DNA from: Actinomycetales bacterium
GTDB taxonomy: Bacteria > Actinomycetota > Actinomycetes > Actinomycetales > Cellulomonadaceae
Direction: 5' to 3'
Assembly: GCA_012514545.1 (NCBI GenBank)
Contig: JAAZAC010000213.1
Span: 1 to 27,667 of the forward strand
DNA: 27,667 nucleotides
In this document: positions 6,814 through 14,409 of the stretch, one piece after another
Layout of the letters: each line of letters begins with the position of its first letter
How positions within the stretch are numbered: position 1 is the stretch's first letter
The notes under the pieces: generated by a model
The model's input: the letters and a program-made list of their open reading frames with translations, nothing else
What the model was told of the DNA's origin: nothing
Database searches by the model: none
Made by a program: the position numbers and the translations under genes

Positions 6814-7719
6814 TCACAGGTCGATCCGGAGGGTCGCCAGGCCGGGGAAGACGGCGAACACGACGGTCACCGGCAGCACGAGGAACACCACCGGCACGAG
6901 CATCGCGATCTCCTTGCGTCCGCCCGACTCGATGAGCTCGCGCCGACCGGCCTCCCGCGCGTCGTCGGCCTGCGCCCGCAGCACGTCAGCCAGGGGCGTT
7001 CCGCGCTCGACCGCCACGGCGATGCCCTCGGTGAAGCGCGTGAGCGCGGGCACTCCCGTGCGCACCGCGAGCCGGTCGAGGGCGACCGCGAGCGGCGTGC
7101 CCGCGTGGGCGTCCGCCACCACGCGCCCGATCTCGCCCGCGAGCTCGCCCCGCACGGTCCGCGCGACCCGCTCGAGCGCCCCGAGGGCGCCCTCGCCCGC
7201 CGCGACGGCGAGCGCGATGAGCTCGGCGACCGTCGGGAGCTCGGCGAGGAGCCGCCGCTCGCGCTCGCGGATCCGCCGGCCGAGGAGGGCGTCGTGCACG
7301 ACGACGCCGGCGGCCGTCCCGCCCGCGACGACGGCGAGGGCCGCGGGGACGACGAGGCCGCGCGCCGCGGCGACGGCCAGGGCGAGGGCGAGCCCGCCCG
7401 CCGTGCCCAGCGCGGCCGCGACGACCTGCCGCGCCCGGTACTCCTCGACGCCCGTCTCGTCGCCCGCCCGCGCAAGCCGGCGCTCGAGCTCCGCGGTCGG
7501 TGAGCCCAGCCGCTCGACCAGGCGGACGGCGTCGCGCATGACGGGGGCCAGCAGGCGCTCGAGGACCGAGGCGGCCGGCGGGGGCTCCGGGGCGGGGCGC
7601 AGGTACGGTGCCAGGCGGGCGTCCAGGGTGGGGCGCCGGGCGGCGAGCCGGAGGACGACCCACCACGCCCCCGTGCCCGCGGCGAGCCCGAGGAGCGCAC
7701 CGAGCGCGGCGGGGCTCAC
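6814..7719 (-). CDS. tadC: TadC, inner-membrane platform protein of Tad pilus (T2SS-F family)
   Basis: 301 residues from a GTG at 7719 in a GTGA overlap with tadB. It has hydrophobic segments at the N-terminus (ALGALLGLAAGTGAWWVVL), in the middle (two adjacent, about 110-150) and at the C-terminus (VPVVFLVLPVTVVFAVFPGL). The T2SSF domain is recognisable in LAELPTVAELIALAVAAGEG and GTPLADVLRAQADDAREAGR. GspF-like proteins form the membrane base that couples the ATPase to pilin assembly. A TadB/TadC pair followed by small pilins is the standard actinobacterial order. Confidence 0.9.
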   Translation of the reverse strand: MSPAALGALLGLAAGTGAWWVVLRLAARRPTLDARLAPYLRPAPEPPPAASVLERLLAPVMRDAVRLVERLGSPTAELERRLARAGDETGVEEYRARQVVAAALGTAGGLALALAVAAARGLVVPAALAVVAGGTAAGVVVHDALLGRRIRERERRLLAELPTVAELIALAVAAGEGALGALERVARTVRGELAGEIGRVVADAHAGTPLAVALDRLAVRTGVPALTRFTEGIAVAVERGTPLADVLRAQADDAREAGRRELIESGGRKEIAMLVPVVFLVLPVTVVFAVFPGLATLRIDL

Positions 7720-8573
7720 CGCAGCACCCGCCGGTCCTCGGGCAGCCGCCCGACGCGGAGCATGATGCGGTACGCCACGACCGACGACGCGCCACCGACG
7801 GCGAGGACCATCGCGCCCGTGGGGGTGTTGTAGGCGGCGACGGCCTCCGGCCGGGACGCGAGGAGCGCGAGGACGACCCACGGCGCCGCGACCGCGACCC
7901 GGGCGCCGTTGACCGTCCAGCTCTGCCGGGCCTCGAGCTCGCCGCGCGCCCGCGCGTCGGCGCGCAGGAACCCCGACAGCGTCCGCAGGAGGCGGCCCAG
8001 GTCCGTGCCGCCGACCTCCCTGGTGATCCGCAGCGCCTCGACGATCCGGTCGGCCACGGGGTCGGCGAGCTGGGCCTTGAGCAGGTCGAGGCAGTCGGAG
8101 AAGCGCCCGCTGGCGCGGTAGTCCTGCGCGAACGCGGCGAACGCCGGGCGCAGCTCGACCGGGCCGCGCTCGCCGACCTGGGCCACCGCCTCGGGCAGGG
8201 ACATCCCGGCGCGGATCGCCGAGCCCAGGTGGTCGACCACCTCGGGCCACAGCTCGCGCAGGGCCGCGCGGCGCCGTCGGGCACGGGCCCGCACGAGCGC
8301 GAGGGGTGCGTACGCGGCCATCGCCGCGAAGCAGGCGGCGATCGCGGGCGCCCGGGTCAGCGCGACGCCGAGGAGCAGCGCTGTCGCGCCGCACGCCGCG
8401 CACGCACCCGCGAGGCCACCCGGCGAGACCCCAGGAACGCCCGCCTGCACGAGGAGGTCGGCGAGGTCCGCCGCGCGCCGGCCGCGCCCGCGCCGCGCCG
8501 GGCGCGGCGACGTGCACGCCCACAGCACGAGGCACAGGCCCGCGCCCAGGAGCAGCCCCGCGACGACGCCCAT
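7716..8573 (-). CDS. tadB: TadB, inner-membrane platform protein of Tad pilus (T2SS-F family)
   Basis: 285 residues from ATG at 8573, whose A is the last base of the cpaF stop codon (TGATG). The N-terminus is hydrophobic (GVVAGLLLGAGLCLVLW). A second membrane pair lies at about 65-95. The cytoplasmic T2SSF domain contains LPEAVAQVGERGPVELRPAF and ITREVGGTDLGRLLRTLSGF, and two C-terminal membrane segments follow. It should form a heteromeric platform with TadC. The strict overlaps with cpaF and tadC indicate one polycistronic mRNA and coupled translation. Confidence 0.9.
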   Translation of the reverse strand: MGVVAGLLLGAGLCLVLWACTSPRPARRGRGRRAADLADLLVQAGVPGVSPGGLAGACAACGATALLLGVALTRAPAIAACFAAMAAYAPLALVRARARRRRAALRELWPEVVDHLGSAIRAGMSLPEAVAQVGERGPVELRPAFAAFAQDYRASGRFSDCLDLLKAQLADPVADRIVEALRITREVGGTDLGRLLRTLSGFLRADARARGELEARQSWTVNGARVAVAAPWVVLALLASRPEAVAAYNTPTGAMVLAVGGASSVVAYRIMLRVGRLPEDRRVLR

Positions 8574-9793
8574 CAGCGCCCCAGGAGCGCTGCCAGGTCG
8601 ATGCCGGCGGCCGCGTACCGCTCGGCGTGCGGCGGGAAGCCGTCGGCCCGGACGAGGACGTCGTCGCGCAGCCGGAACACGTCCGTCGTCTCGACGACGC
8701 CGTTCTCCACCCGGCCGGGCACGGCGACGATCTCGCGGGTCCGGCGGCGGCCCCGGTGGTCCATCTCGACGTGCACGACGAGGTCGATCGCGGACGCGAC
8801 GGTCGGCACGACGAACGCGGCCGTCACGTTCTCCCCGGCCAGGAGCGGCAGGGTGCAGATCTTCACGAGGGCCTCGCGCGCGGAGTTCGCGTGCACCGTG
8901 CACATCCCCGGCACGCCTGCGTTGAGCGCGATGAGCATGTCGAGGCTCTCCGCCTCGCGGACCTCGCCGATGATGATGCGCCGCGGCCGCATCCGCAGCG
9001 CCTCCTTCACGAGGCGCCGCAGCGTGATCTCCCCGGTGCCCTCGAGGCTCGGCTGGCGGCACTGCAGCGCGACGAGGTCGCGGTGCGCGATGCGCAGCTC
9101 GAAGACCTCCTCGCACGTGATGACGCGCTCGCGCGGCGGGATGGCGCCGGCGAGGGCGTTGAGCATGGTCGTCTTGCCGGCCTGGGTGGGCCCGGAGACG
9201 AGGACGTTGAGCCCGGCCGCGACCGAGGCGGCGAGGAACCGGGCGGCGGCGGGCGTGAGCGAGCCGAGCGCGACGAGGTCGTCCAGCCGGGTCGCCCGCA
9301 CGACGTACTTGCGGATGTTCACCGCCCAGTCGGTGCGCGTGACGTCGGGGATGGCGACGTGCAGGCGCTCGCCGCCGGGCAGGCACGCGTCGACGAAGGG
9401 GGAGGAGAGGTCGAGCCTGCGGCCGGAGACCTTGAGCATCTGCTCGACGAGGTCCCGCACCTGCTCGGCGGTGAGGATCGTCGGCGTGAGCTCCGCCTCG
9501 CCCCGCCGCGCGACGAAGACCTGGTGGGGCGCGTTGATCCAGATCTCCTCGACCTCGGGGTCGTCGAGGTAGGGCTGGAGCGGGCCGAGGCCGCCGACGG
9601 CGTCCCGCACCGCCTTGGCGGCCGCCTCCGGGTCGGGCAGCGGGGGCACATGCCCGCGCAGCGACCGCTCGTCGTAGTCGGCGAGAGCGTCGCGGACGAG
9701 CGCGTCCAGCGTCTCCGGCTCCCGCAGCGGGTCGACGCCCCGGCGTCGGATGAGCTCACGGACCTCGTGCTCGAGGACTGCGACGCCGTCCAC
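8573..9793 (-). CDS. cpaF: CpaF/TadA secretion ATPase of Tad pilus
   Basis: 406 residues from a GTG at 9793 with an AGGGGGCG ribosome site. This is a hexameric type II/IV secretion ATPase that powers Flp pilus assembly. Visible motifs are the N-terminal domain (DPEVEEIWINAPHQVFVARRG, about 78-98), Walker A GPTQAGKTT (about 201-209), an Asp-box-like ITCEEVFEL, Walker B RIIIGEVRE (about 272-280) and the His box GMCTVHANSA (about 296-305). It is the first gene of the operon. The Ssd/CpaE-like partner that often precedes it is missing here, and so is any prepilin peptidase gene. Confidence 0.94.
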   Translation of the reverse strand: MDGVAVLEHEVRELIRRRGVDPLREPETLDALVRDALADYDERSLRGHVPPLPDPEAAAKAVRDAVGGLGPLQPYLDDPEVEEIWINAPHQVFVARRGEAELTPTILTAEQVRDLVEQMLKVSGRRLDLSSPFVDACLPGGERLHVAIPDVTRTDWAVNIRKYVVRATRLDDLVALGSLTPAAARFLAASVAAGLNVLVSGPTQAGKTTMLNALAGAIPPRERVITCEEVFELRIAHRDLVALQCRQPSLEGTGEITLRRLVKEALRMRPRRIIIGEVREAESLDMLIALNAGVPGMCTVHANSAREALVKICTLPLLAGENVTAAFVVPTVASAIDLVVHVEMDHRGRRRTREIVAVPGRVENGVVETTDVFRLRDDVLVRADGFPPHAERYAAAGIDLAALLGR

Positions 9794-9831
9794 CCACGCC
9801 CCCTGCGTCGGCCGAAATCAGGACAGACCGG

Positions 9832-9837
9832 ACTATA
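9832..9837 (-). promoter_or_regulatory. Candidate -10 (TATAGT) of the tad operon
   Basis: On the minus strand TATAGT lies 38 bases before the cpaF GTG, leaving room for a roughly 30-base leader carrying the AGGGGGCG ribosome site. I see no good -35 (TTGACA-like) at 16-18 bases. It is the most AT-rich hexamer in the 119-base gap between the HAD gene and cpaF. Confidence 0.5.
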
Positions 9838-9912
9838 GGGGACCGACCGGGAGCCCCGTGGCCGTTGTGGACGACCGATTCCGGGCGTCCCGCCGTGTGG
9901 GCAGCGGTCGCC

Positions 9913-10653
9913 TCAGCCGCCGACGGCGGGGCCGCCCCGCGCGGGAACGCGCGCCATGGCCGCGGCGAGAGCCGTGAGGTCGGGCACGCAGGCGTCCGCG
10001 CCGGCGCGCAGCAGCCGGTCGGGGTCGCGGGTCGTCGTCACGCCGATGACGCGCCCGATGCCCGCGGCGCGCGCCGAGGCGACGCCCGCCGCGGTGTCCT
10101 CGAACGCCACGAGGCCGGCGGGGTCGAGGCCGAGCGTCGCCGCGCCGAGCCGGTACGGCTCGGGGTCGGGCTTGCCGCGCGCGTAGTCCTCGCCCGCCAC
10201 CAGCCGCACCACGCCGTCGGGCGTGCCCGCCGGGGCCAGCGCCGTCACGGTCTCCGCGGCCCACGCCCGCCACGCGGAGGTGACGACCGCCGTCGGGAGC
10301 CCGGTGCGGACCACCGCGGCGAGCACCTCCGCGGCCCCCGGGACCTCGGCGGGGCGCGCGCCCGCCGCGAGCATGGCCACGAGCTCGGCGATCACGCCGC
10401 CCGCCACCGCGTGCGGGTCCTCGCCCGTCCAGGGCCCCTCGAGGCTCGCGAACACCTCGTGGCCGCGCCGCCCCGAGAACTCGTCCAGGACGCCGTCGGG
10501 CACCGCCCAGCCCCGGGCGCGGAAGTAGCGCCGGTACGCCTCGGCGTGCAGCGGCTCGCTCAGCACCAGGGTGCCGTCCAGGTCGAGCAGCAGGCCGGCG
10601 TCGGGCAGGGCGAGGCGGCCCAGGGCCTCGGCGAGCGCGTCCGACCCCCTCAC
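9913..10653 (-). CDS. HAD-superfamily phosphatase, beta-phosphoglucomutase-like subfamily
   Basis: 246 residues from the GTG at 10653 in a GTGA overlap with the EIIA gene. HAD motif I is LLLDLDGTLV (nucleophile Asp24, Asp26). Motif II is VVTSA, motif III is the Lys of GKPDPEPY, and motif IV is VAFEDTAAGV. A four-helix cap lies between motifs I and II (SEPLHAEAYRRYF…), as in subfamily-I sugar-phosphate phosphatases and mutases. Its tight coupling to PTS genes suggests action on a sugar phosphate made by the transporter, perhaps to relieve sugar-phosphate stress, but the substrate cannot be read from sequence. A GTG six bases further upstream (10659) is an alternative start. Confidence 0.85.
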   Translation of the reverse strand: MRGSDALAEALGRLALPDAGLLLDLDGTLVLSEPLHAEAYRRYFRARGWAVPDGVLDEFSGRRGHEVFASLEGPWTGEDPHAVAGGVIAELVAMLAAGARPAEVPGAAEVLAAVVRTGLPTAVVTSAWRAWAAETVTALAPAGTPDGVVRLVAGEDYARGKPDPEPYRLGAATLGLDPAGLVAFEDTAAGVASARAAGIGRVIGVTTTRDPDRLLRAGADACVPDLTALAAAMARVPARGGPAVGG

Positions 10654-11111
10654 CGCCACGTCAGCAGGGGCTCGCCCGCGCCCACGCGCGCCCCGACGGC
10701 CGGCACCGCGGCGACCTGCTCGGCCGGCGCGTCGAGCGCGACGACGGGGCACACGGGGGAACGCCCGCCGGCCTCGACGTCGGCGGGGCGCCACGTCACG
10801 ACGACGTCGCCCGCCCGCACCGCGTCGCCCTCCGCGGCGCGCAGCGTGAAGCCCTCGCCGCCGAGCTGCACGGTGTCCAGGCCGAGGTGCACGAGCGCCG
10901 CCCGGCCGTCCGACGCGGCCACGACGAACGCGTGCGGATGCACCTTGACGAGCGTGCCGTCGATCGGGGCGACCACGTCGACGTCGCCGTCGCGCACGGG
11001 GTCGATCGCGACGCCCGGGCCGACGAGCTGCGCGCCGAACACGGGGTCGGGCACGTCCGCCATCGCGACGACCACCCCGGCCACGGGCGCGCGGACGGTG
11101 AGCTCCGGCAT
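10650..11111 (-). CDS. PTS EIIA component, glucose/GlcNAc (Crr-like) family
   Basis: 153 residues from ATG at 11111, overlapping the EIIB stop as TGATG. The order APIDGTLVKVHPHAFVV, then AALVHLGLDTVQLGGEGF, matches IIA-Glc. His75 in LVHLGLDTV is the expected phosphorylated residue, and His60 corresponds to the partner active-site His. This cytoplasmic protein takes the phosphate from HPr (encoded at 14120-14389) and passes it to EIIB. Here it is a free single-domain protein, not fused to EIIBC. In other bacteria unphosphorylated IIA-Glc also has inducer-exclusion roles, but nothing in the sequence shows that here. Confidence 0.93.
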   Translation of the reverse strand: MPELTVRAPVAGVVVAMADVPDPVFGAQLVGPGVAIDPVRDGDVDVVAPIDGTLVKVHPHAFVVAASDGRAALVHLGLDTVQLGGEGFTLRAAEGDAVRAGDVVVTWRPADVEAGGRSPVCPVVALDAPAEQVAAVPAVGARVGAGEPLLTWR

Positions 11112-11341
11112 CAGCGCAGGTCCTCGATGTCGGACGCGAGCGTGTCCGCCTCGGTGCCGACGATGACCTGCACGACGGTCCCGGCCTGCATGACGGCGAT
11201 CGCGCCGGCGGCCTTGAGCGCCGCCTGGTCGACGAGCGCCGCGTCCTCGACCTCGACGCGCAGCCGGGTGATGCAGGGCTCCAGGTCGACGATGTTCGCG
11301 TCGCCGCCCAGCGCCGCGAGGATCTGCTCTGCCTTGGTCAT
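11111..11341 (-). CDS. PTS EIIB component, glucose/GlcNAc family (second tandem copy)
   Basis: 76 residues from ATG at 11341 with a GAAGGAGA ribosome site. The EIIB signature NIVDLEPCITRLRVEV contains the phosphorylated Cys23. It is a single-domain EIIB that passes phosphate to the incoming sugar in the EIIC channel. It lies just downstream of a closely similar EIIB gene. By hand alignment over 73 positions the two share about 47 identical residues. The separate EIIB and EIIC proteins resemble the NagF/NagE2 arrangement of Streptomyces. Confidence 0.92.
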   Translation of the reverse strand: MTKAEQILAALGGDANIVDLEPCITRLRVEVEDAALVDQAALKAAGAIAVMQAGTVVQVIVGTEADTLASDIEDLR

Positions 11342-11372
11342 GGTGTCTCCTTCGCTGGTGAGGGCGGTCGGT

Positions 11373-11621
11373 CTAGAGGAGGTCCTCGATCTCCGAGGCG
11401 ATGACGTCGACCTCCGGGCCCATGACGACCTGGACGACGCGCCCCGAGATCATCACGCCGTGGGCGCCGACGGCGCGCAGCGCCTTGGCGTCGACGGCGG
11501 CCGGGTCGTGCACCTCCGAGCGCAGGCGGGTGGTGCACGGCTCGATCTCGACGATGTTCGCCACCCCGCCCAGGGCGGCGAGGATCGCCTCGGCCCGGGT
11601 GCTGTCGCGTCTGTCGGTCAT
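11373..11621 (-). CDS. PTS EIIB component, glucose/GlcNAc family (first tandem copy)
   Basis: 82 residues from ATG at 11621, overlapping the regulator stop as ATGA. It has a slightly longer polar N-terminus (TDRRDSTR) than its neighbour, then AEAILAALGGVANIVEIEPC with active Cys29 and TTRLRSEV. Both tandem EIIB proteins keep the catalytic Cys and the conserved C-terminal DxxASEIEDL-like end, so both look functional. They may be redundant or serve two different EIIC proteins. Confidence 0.92.
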   Translation of the reverse strand: MTDRRDSTRAEAILAALGGVANIVEIEPCTTRLRSEVHDPAAVDAKALRAVGAHGVMISGRVVQVVMGPEVDVIASEIEDLL

Positions 11622-12361
11622 CGCTCGCCCTTCGTCGTCCGGGGGATGAGGGGGCGCTGCGGCCGGCGCAGCGGCACCCAGAGCACGTAGCGGTCCGCCC
11701 GGTAGACCGAGCGGGAGTACACGGTGGCGACCTGGCCCGCGAACGTCCGGCGGGTCAGGCGGAGCACCGCCTTGCCGGGCTCGATGCCCAGGAGCGCGGC
11801 GTCCTCGCCGTCGGCCTCGGCTGCCGCGACGACGTCCTCGCCCCAGTCGGGGTCCAGGCCGCGCCGGCGGAGCTCGCCGTACAGGCTCTCCGGCACGCCG
11901 TCGTCGAAGAGGCCGGGCACGAGGCGCGTCGGCAGCCAGGACTGCTCGACCGCCATCGGCTCGCCGTCGGCGAGGCGGACCCGGTAGAGGCTGTACACGC
12001 GCTCGCCGGGCAGGAGCTCGAGGGCGTCCGCGACGTCGGGGGTGGCGTCGACGATCTCGGAGGCGAGCACCTTCGACGACGGCGTCATGCCGCGCCGCTG
12101 CATCTCCTCGTCGAACGAGGACAGGCGGACCTCGAGGTCCACCTTGATGGGGGCGACGAAGGTGCCGCGGCCCTGCTCGCGCACGAGGAGGCCCTCGACC
12201 ACGAGCGCGTCGACCGCCTGGCGCACGGTCATCCGGGACACGCCGAACTGCTCGCACAGGATGCGCTCGGAGGGGATGGGGTCGCCGACCGCGAGCTCGT
12301 GGGTCACGAGCGAGCGCAGGTGGTCGCGCACCTTGACGTACTTCAGGCCCTGGCCGGCCAC
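11618..12361 (-). CDS. GntR/HutC-family transcriptional regulator, DasR/NagR-like
   Basis: 247 residues from the GTG at 12361, which follows an excellent GAGGAAGGA ribosome site. An N-terminal winged helix-turn-helix (about 7-72: IPSERILCEQFGVSRMTVRQ and GLLVREQGRGTFVA) is followed by a UTRA effector domain (about 85-235: ELLPGERVYSLYRVRLADGE, AVEQSWLP, VYRADRYVLW). HutC-type regulators such as DasR bind amino-sugar phosphates. Location at the head of an EIIB-EIIB-EIIA-HAD operon, divergent from EIIC, and the presence of DasR-type operators at nagE and ptsH argue that it controls these genes. The frame is open upstream to 12487, but that extension crosses the promoter and operator. Confidence 0.88.
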   Translation of the reverse strand: MAGQGLKYVKVRDHLRSLVTHELAVGDPIPSERILCEQFGVSRMTVRQAVDALVVEGLLVREQGRGTFVAPIKVDLEVRLSSFDEEMQRRGMTPSSKVLASEIVDATPDVADALELLPGERVYSLYRVRLADGEPMAVEQSWLPTRLVPGLFDDGVPESLYGELRRRGLDPDWGEDVVAAAEADGEDAALLGIEPGKAVLRLTRRTFAGQVATVYSRSVYRADRYVLWVPLRRPQRPLIPRTTKGER

Positions 12362-12435
12362 GGGCGTCCTTCCTCGAGCGGGCTCGTCGTCGAGCCGGTT
12401 CACCGACGTGATCAAGGATGCCCTCGCGGGCGCCC

Positions 12436-12465
12436 TTGACAGCGCCGAACGCATTCCACCATGCT
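12436..12465 (+). promoter_or_regulatory. Promoter of nagE: TTGACA-18-CATGCT
   Basis: A perfect -35 TTGACA (12436-12441) and a -10 CATGCT (12460-12465), separated by 18 bases, predict a start at about 12472, just before the DasR-like operator. The resulting leader is about 135 bases long. It contains two hairpins, 12509-12524 and 12556-12575, before the GAGGAG ribosome site (12591-12596). Confidence 0.7.
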
Positions 12466-12473
12466 CACGCGCA

Positions 12474-12487
12474 ACTGGTCCAGACAT
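12474..12487 (+). promoter_or_regulatory. DasR-type operator (dre-like) at nagE start site
   Basis: ACTGGTCCAGACAT matches 11 of 14 positions of ACTGGTCTAGACCA, the DasR responsive element core. It begins about two bases after the predicted nagE transcription start, so bound repressor would block initiation. The same element, in perfect form, sits at the start of ptsH. Confidence 0.6.
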
Positions 12488-12606
12488 CTAGCGCACTGTC
12501 ACCCGCGCGCCGTCCACGGACGGCAGGGGGCGACGGCGCACGGAGCCTGACCGGGGCGCCGGGGCCCACCGGCGCGTCCTCCCCAACGACGAGGAGTCTG
12601 CCTCCG

Positions 12607-13962
12607 ATGACCGCGACCACCGCGCCGACAGTCCGTGAGAAGCGGCGCATCCCGGGCCTGGCGCAGCTGCAGCGCATGGGCCGCTCGCTCATGCTCCCCA
12701 TCGCGTCCCTGCCCGCCGCGGCCCTCCTGCTGCGGCTCGGGCAGGCCGACATGCTCGGCGCCGACGGCCTGGCCGGCGCGTGGGGCGACTGGCTGCTGCC
12801 CGTCGCCGACGTGCTCGGTGCCGCCGGCAACGCCCTGTTCTCGAACCTGCCCGTGATCTTCGCCGTCGGCGTCGCCATCGGGTACGCGCGCAAGTCCGAC
12901 GGCTCGACGGGCCTCGCGGCGCTCATCGGCTACCTGGTCTTCAAGGGCGTCAGCGACGTGCTGTCCCCGTACTTCCTCGGCCGCGCGGGCGAGGGCGAGA
13001 CCCAGGAGCTCATCAACTACGGCGTGCTCGGCGGCATCGTCATGGGCATCGTCACCGCGCTGCTCTACCAGCGCTACTACCGGATCAAGCTGCCCGCCTA
13101 CCTCGCGTTCTTCGGCGGCCGTCGGTTCGTGCCGATCATCACCGCGTTCACCGCCGTGTTCGTCGCGCTCATCGGTGCGGTCATCTACCCGGCGTTCGAC
13201 ACCGGCCTGACCGCGGTCAGCGACTGGGTCACCGGCTCGGCCGTGCTCGGCGGCTTCGTGTTCGGCACGCTCAACCGGCTCCTCGTGCCGATCGGCCTGC
13301 ACCACCTGCTCAACTCCGTGCCGTGGTTCCAGTTCGGCGAGTACACCGCCGCCGACGGCTCCGTCGCCCACGGCGACATCTTCCGGTTCCTCGCCGGTGA
13401 CCCGACCGCGGGCATCTTCCAGGCCGGCTTCTTCCCGATCATGATGTTCGCGCTGCCCGCCGCGGCGCTCGCCATGGTGCACACCGCCAAGTCGAGCAAG
13501 CGCAAGGTCGTCGCGGGCATCATGGGCTCCGCCGCGCTGGTCTCGTTCGTCACCGGCGTCACCGAGCCGCTCGAGTTCGCGTTCGTGTACGTGGCGTACC
13601 CGCTGTACGTCATCCACGCGGTGCTCACGGGCACCTCGCTGGCCCTGGTCAACGCGCTCGACGTGCGCAGCGGCTTCGGGTTCTCGGCGGGCGTCATCGA
13701 CTACCTGCTGAACTTCCGGATCGCCGAGCAGCCGCTCCTGCTCATCCTCATCGGGCTCGGCTACGGCGTCGTCTACTACTTCCTCTTCCGGTTCGTCATC
13801 ACGCGGTGGAACCTGCGGACGCCGGGCCGCGAGGAGGAGGGCGCCGAGATGGACTCGACGAACGTCCTCGTGGACCAGCCGACCGACGACGGCGACAAGC
13901 CGGCTCGGGCGACGACGGCCGGCTCGGCGTCGGGCGGGGACGCGGCCCCGGCCACGAGCTGA
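12607..13962 (+). CDS. nagE: PTS EIIC permease, N-acetylglucosamine (or glucose) type
   Basis: 451 residues from the ATG at 12607 with GAGGAG ten bases upstream. This is a multi-spanning membrane protein that moves the sugar across while EIIB phosphorylates it. Family features are LAQLQRMGRSLMLPIASLPAAALLLRLG at the N-terminus (given in two parts: LAQLQRMGRSL and MLPIASLPAA), the GLHHLLNSVPW loop, and FVTGVTEPLEFAFVYV. These are typical of the Glc family EIIC. It is a free EIIC with no fused EIIB. The C-terminal tail (about 415-451) is polar and low-complexity. GlcNAc is favoured over glucose because of DasR-type operators here and at ptsH and the Streptomyces NagE2/NagF precedent. The exact sugar is an inference. 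Confidence 0.88.
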   Translation: MTATTAPTVREKRRIPGLAQLQRMGRSLMLPIASLPAAALLLRLGQADMLGADGLAGAWGDWLLPVADVLGAAGNALFSNLPVIFAVGVAIGYARKSDGSTGLAALIGYLVFKGVSDVLSPYFLGRAGEGETQELINYGVLGGIVMGIVTALLYQRYYRIKLPAYLAFFGGRRFVPIITAFTAVFVALIGAVIYPAFDTGLTAVSDWVTGSAVLGGFVFGTLNRLLVPIGLHHLLNSVPWFQFGEYTAADGSVAHGDIFRFLAGDPTAGIFQAGFFPIMMFALPAAALAMVHTAKSSKRKVVAGIMGSAALVSFVTGVTEPLEFAFVYVAYPLYVIHAVLTGTSLALVNALDVRSGFGFSAGVIDYLLNFRIAEQPLLLILIGLGYGVVYYFLFRFVITRWNLRTPGREEEGAEMDSTNVLVDQPTDDGDKPARATTAGSASGGDAAPATS

Positions 13963-13968
13963 CGGCAG

Positions 13969-14010
13969 CGCCGCCGCGGGCGGGCCGGGGGCGGCCCGTC
14001 CGCGGCGGCG
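13969..14010. terminator. Strong bidirectional terminator between nagE and ptsH
   Basis: 18-bp inverted repeat, 13969-13986 with 13993-14010, contains a single G-T pair and a six-base G-rich loop. It lies six bases after the nagE stop and about 110 bases beyond the ptsH stop of the converging gene. There is no T-run. Confidence 0.8.
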
Positions 14011-14091
14011 TCGTGCTCGCAGCCGCCGTGCCAGGGGCTGGGTGCCCGTGGGCGTGGGCGCCCGGGAGGCGCGGGCGGTGCCCCGCCGCGG

Positions 14092-14128
14092 CTCAGGCGG
14101 CCGGCCTCAGGCGGCGGCCTCAGGCGGC
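14092..14128. repeat. Three short direct repeats of CTCAGGCGGC at the ptsH 3' end
   Basis: CTCAGGCGGC occurs at 14092-14101, 14106-14115 and 14119-14128. On the minus strand each copy carries a TGA. The last copy provides the ptsH stop and the other two lie just downstream. It looks like local slippage duplication; I see no further function. Confidence 0.6.
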
Positions 14129-14389
14129 CGGCTCGGGCGCGGTGAGGTAGGCGGCGAGGGCGTCGAGCGCCGCCTCGGCGTCGGGCCCCTCGGCGGCGAG
14201 GACGACGTCGTCGCCCGCCCGCGCGCCGAGCGTCATGACGGACAGGATGCTGGCGGCCGGCACGGGGTCGCCGTCGGGGCGGCGGATGGTGACGGGGCAG
14301 GGCTGCTCGCCGGCGAGCTTGACGAAGAGCGCGGCCGGGCGGGCGTGGAGCCCCTCCGCGATGGCGACGGTGACGCGGCGCTCGGGCAC
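14120..14389 (-). CDS. ptsH: HPr, phosphocarrier protein of the PTS
   Basis: 89 residues from a GTG at 14389 with a GGGAGGGG ribosome site. HPr carries phosphate from enzyme I to EIIA proteins. The active-site motif is AEGLHARPAALF with His15 at the canonical position. The later helix PAASILSVMTLGA has Ser47 near the regulatory Ser46 site, though the usual KSIMGLMSL context is altered as in other actinobacterial HPr. Enzyme I (ptsI) is not in the window. A perfect DasR operator over the predicted transcription start ties it to the nag genes. Confidence 0.95.
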   Translation of the reverse strand: MPERRVTVAIAEGLHARPAALFVKLAGEQPCPVTIRRPDGDPVPAASILSVMTLGARAGDDVVLAAEGPDAEAALDALAAYLTAPEPAA

Positions 14390-14409
14390 GACCCCTCCCG
14401 GGTGGTCAG

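Noticed and set aside
5768..7719. Possible CRISPR or insertion element in the Tad region
   Set aside because: No regularly spaced repeats, no terminal inverted repeats and no transposase-like ORF. All space is filled by overlapping tad genes.
11361..11380. GGTCTAGAGGA resembling half of a DasR operator
   Set aside because: The CTAG comes from the EIIB stop codon in a coding-end context, and only one half matches. There is no promoter nearby.
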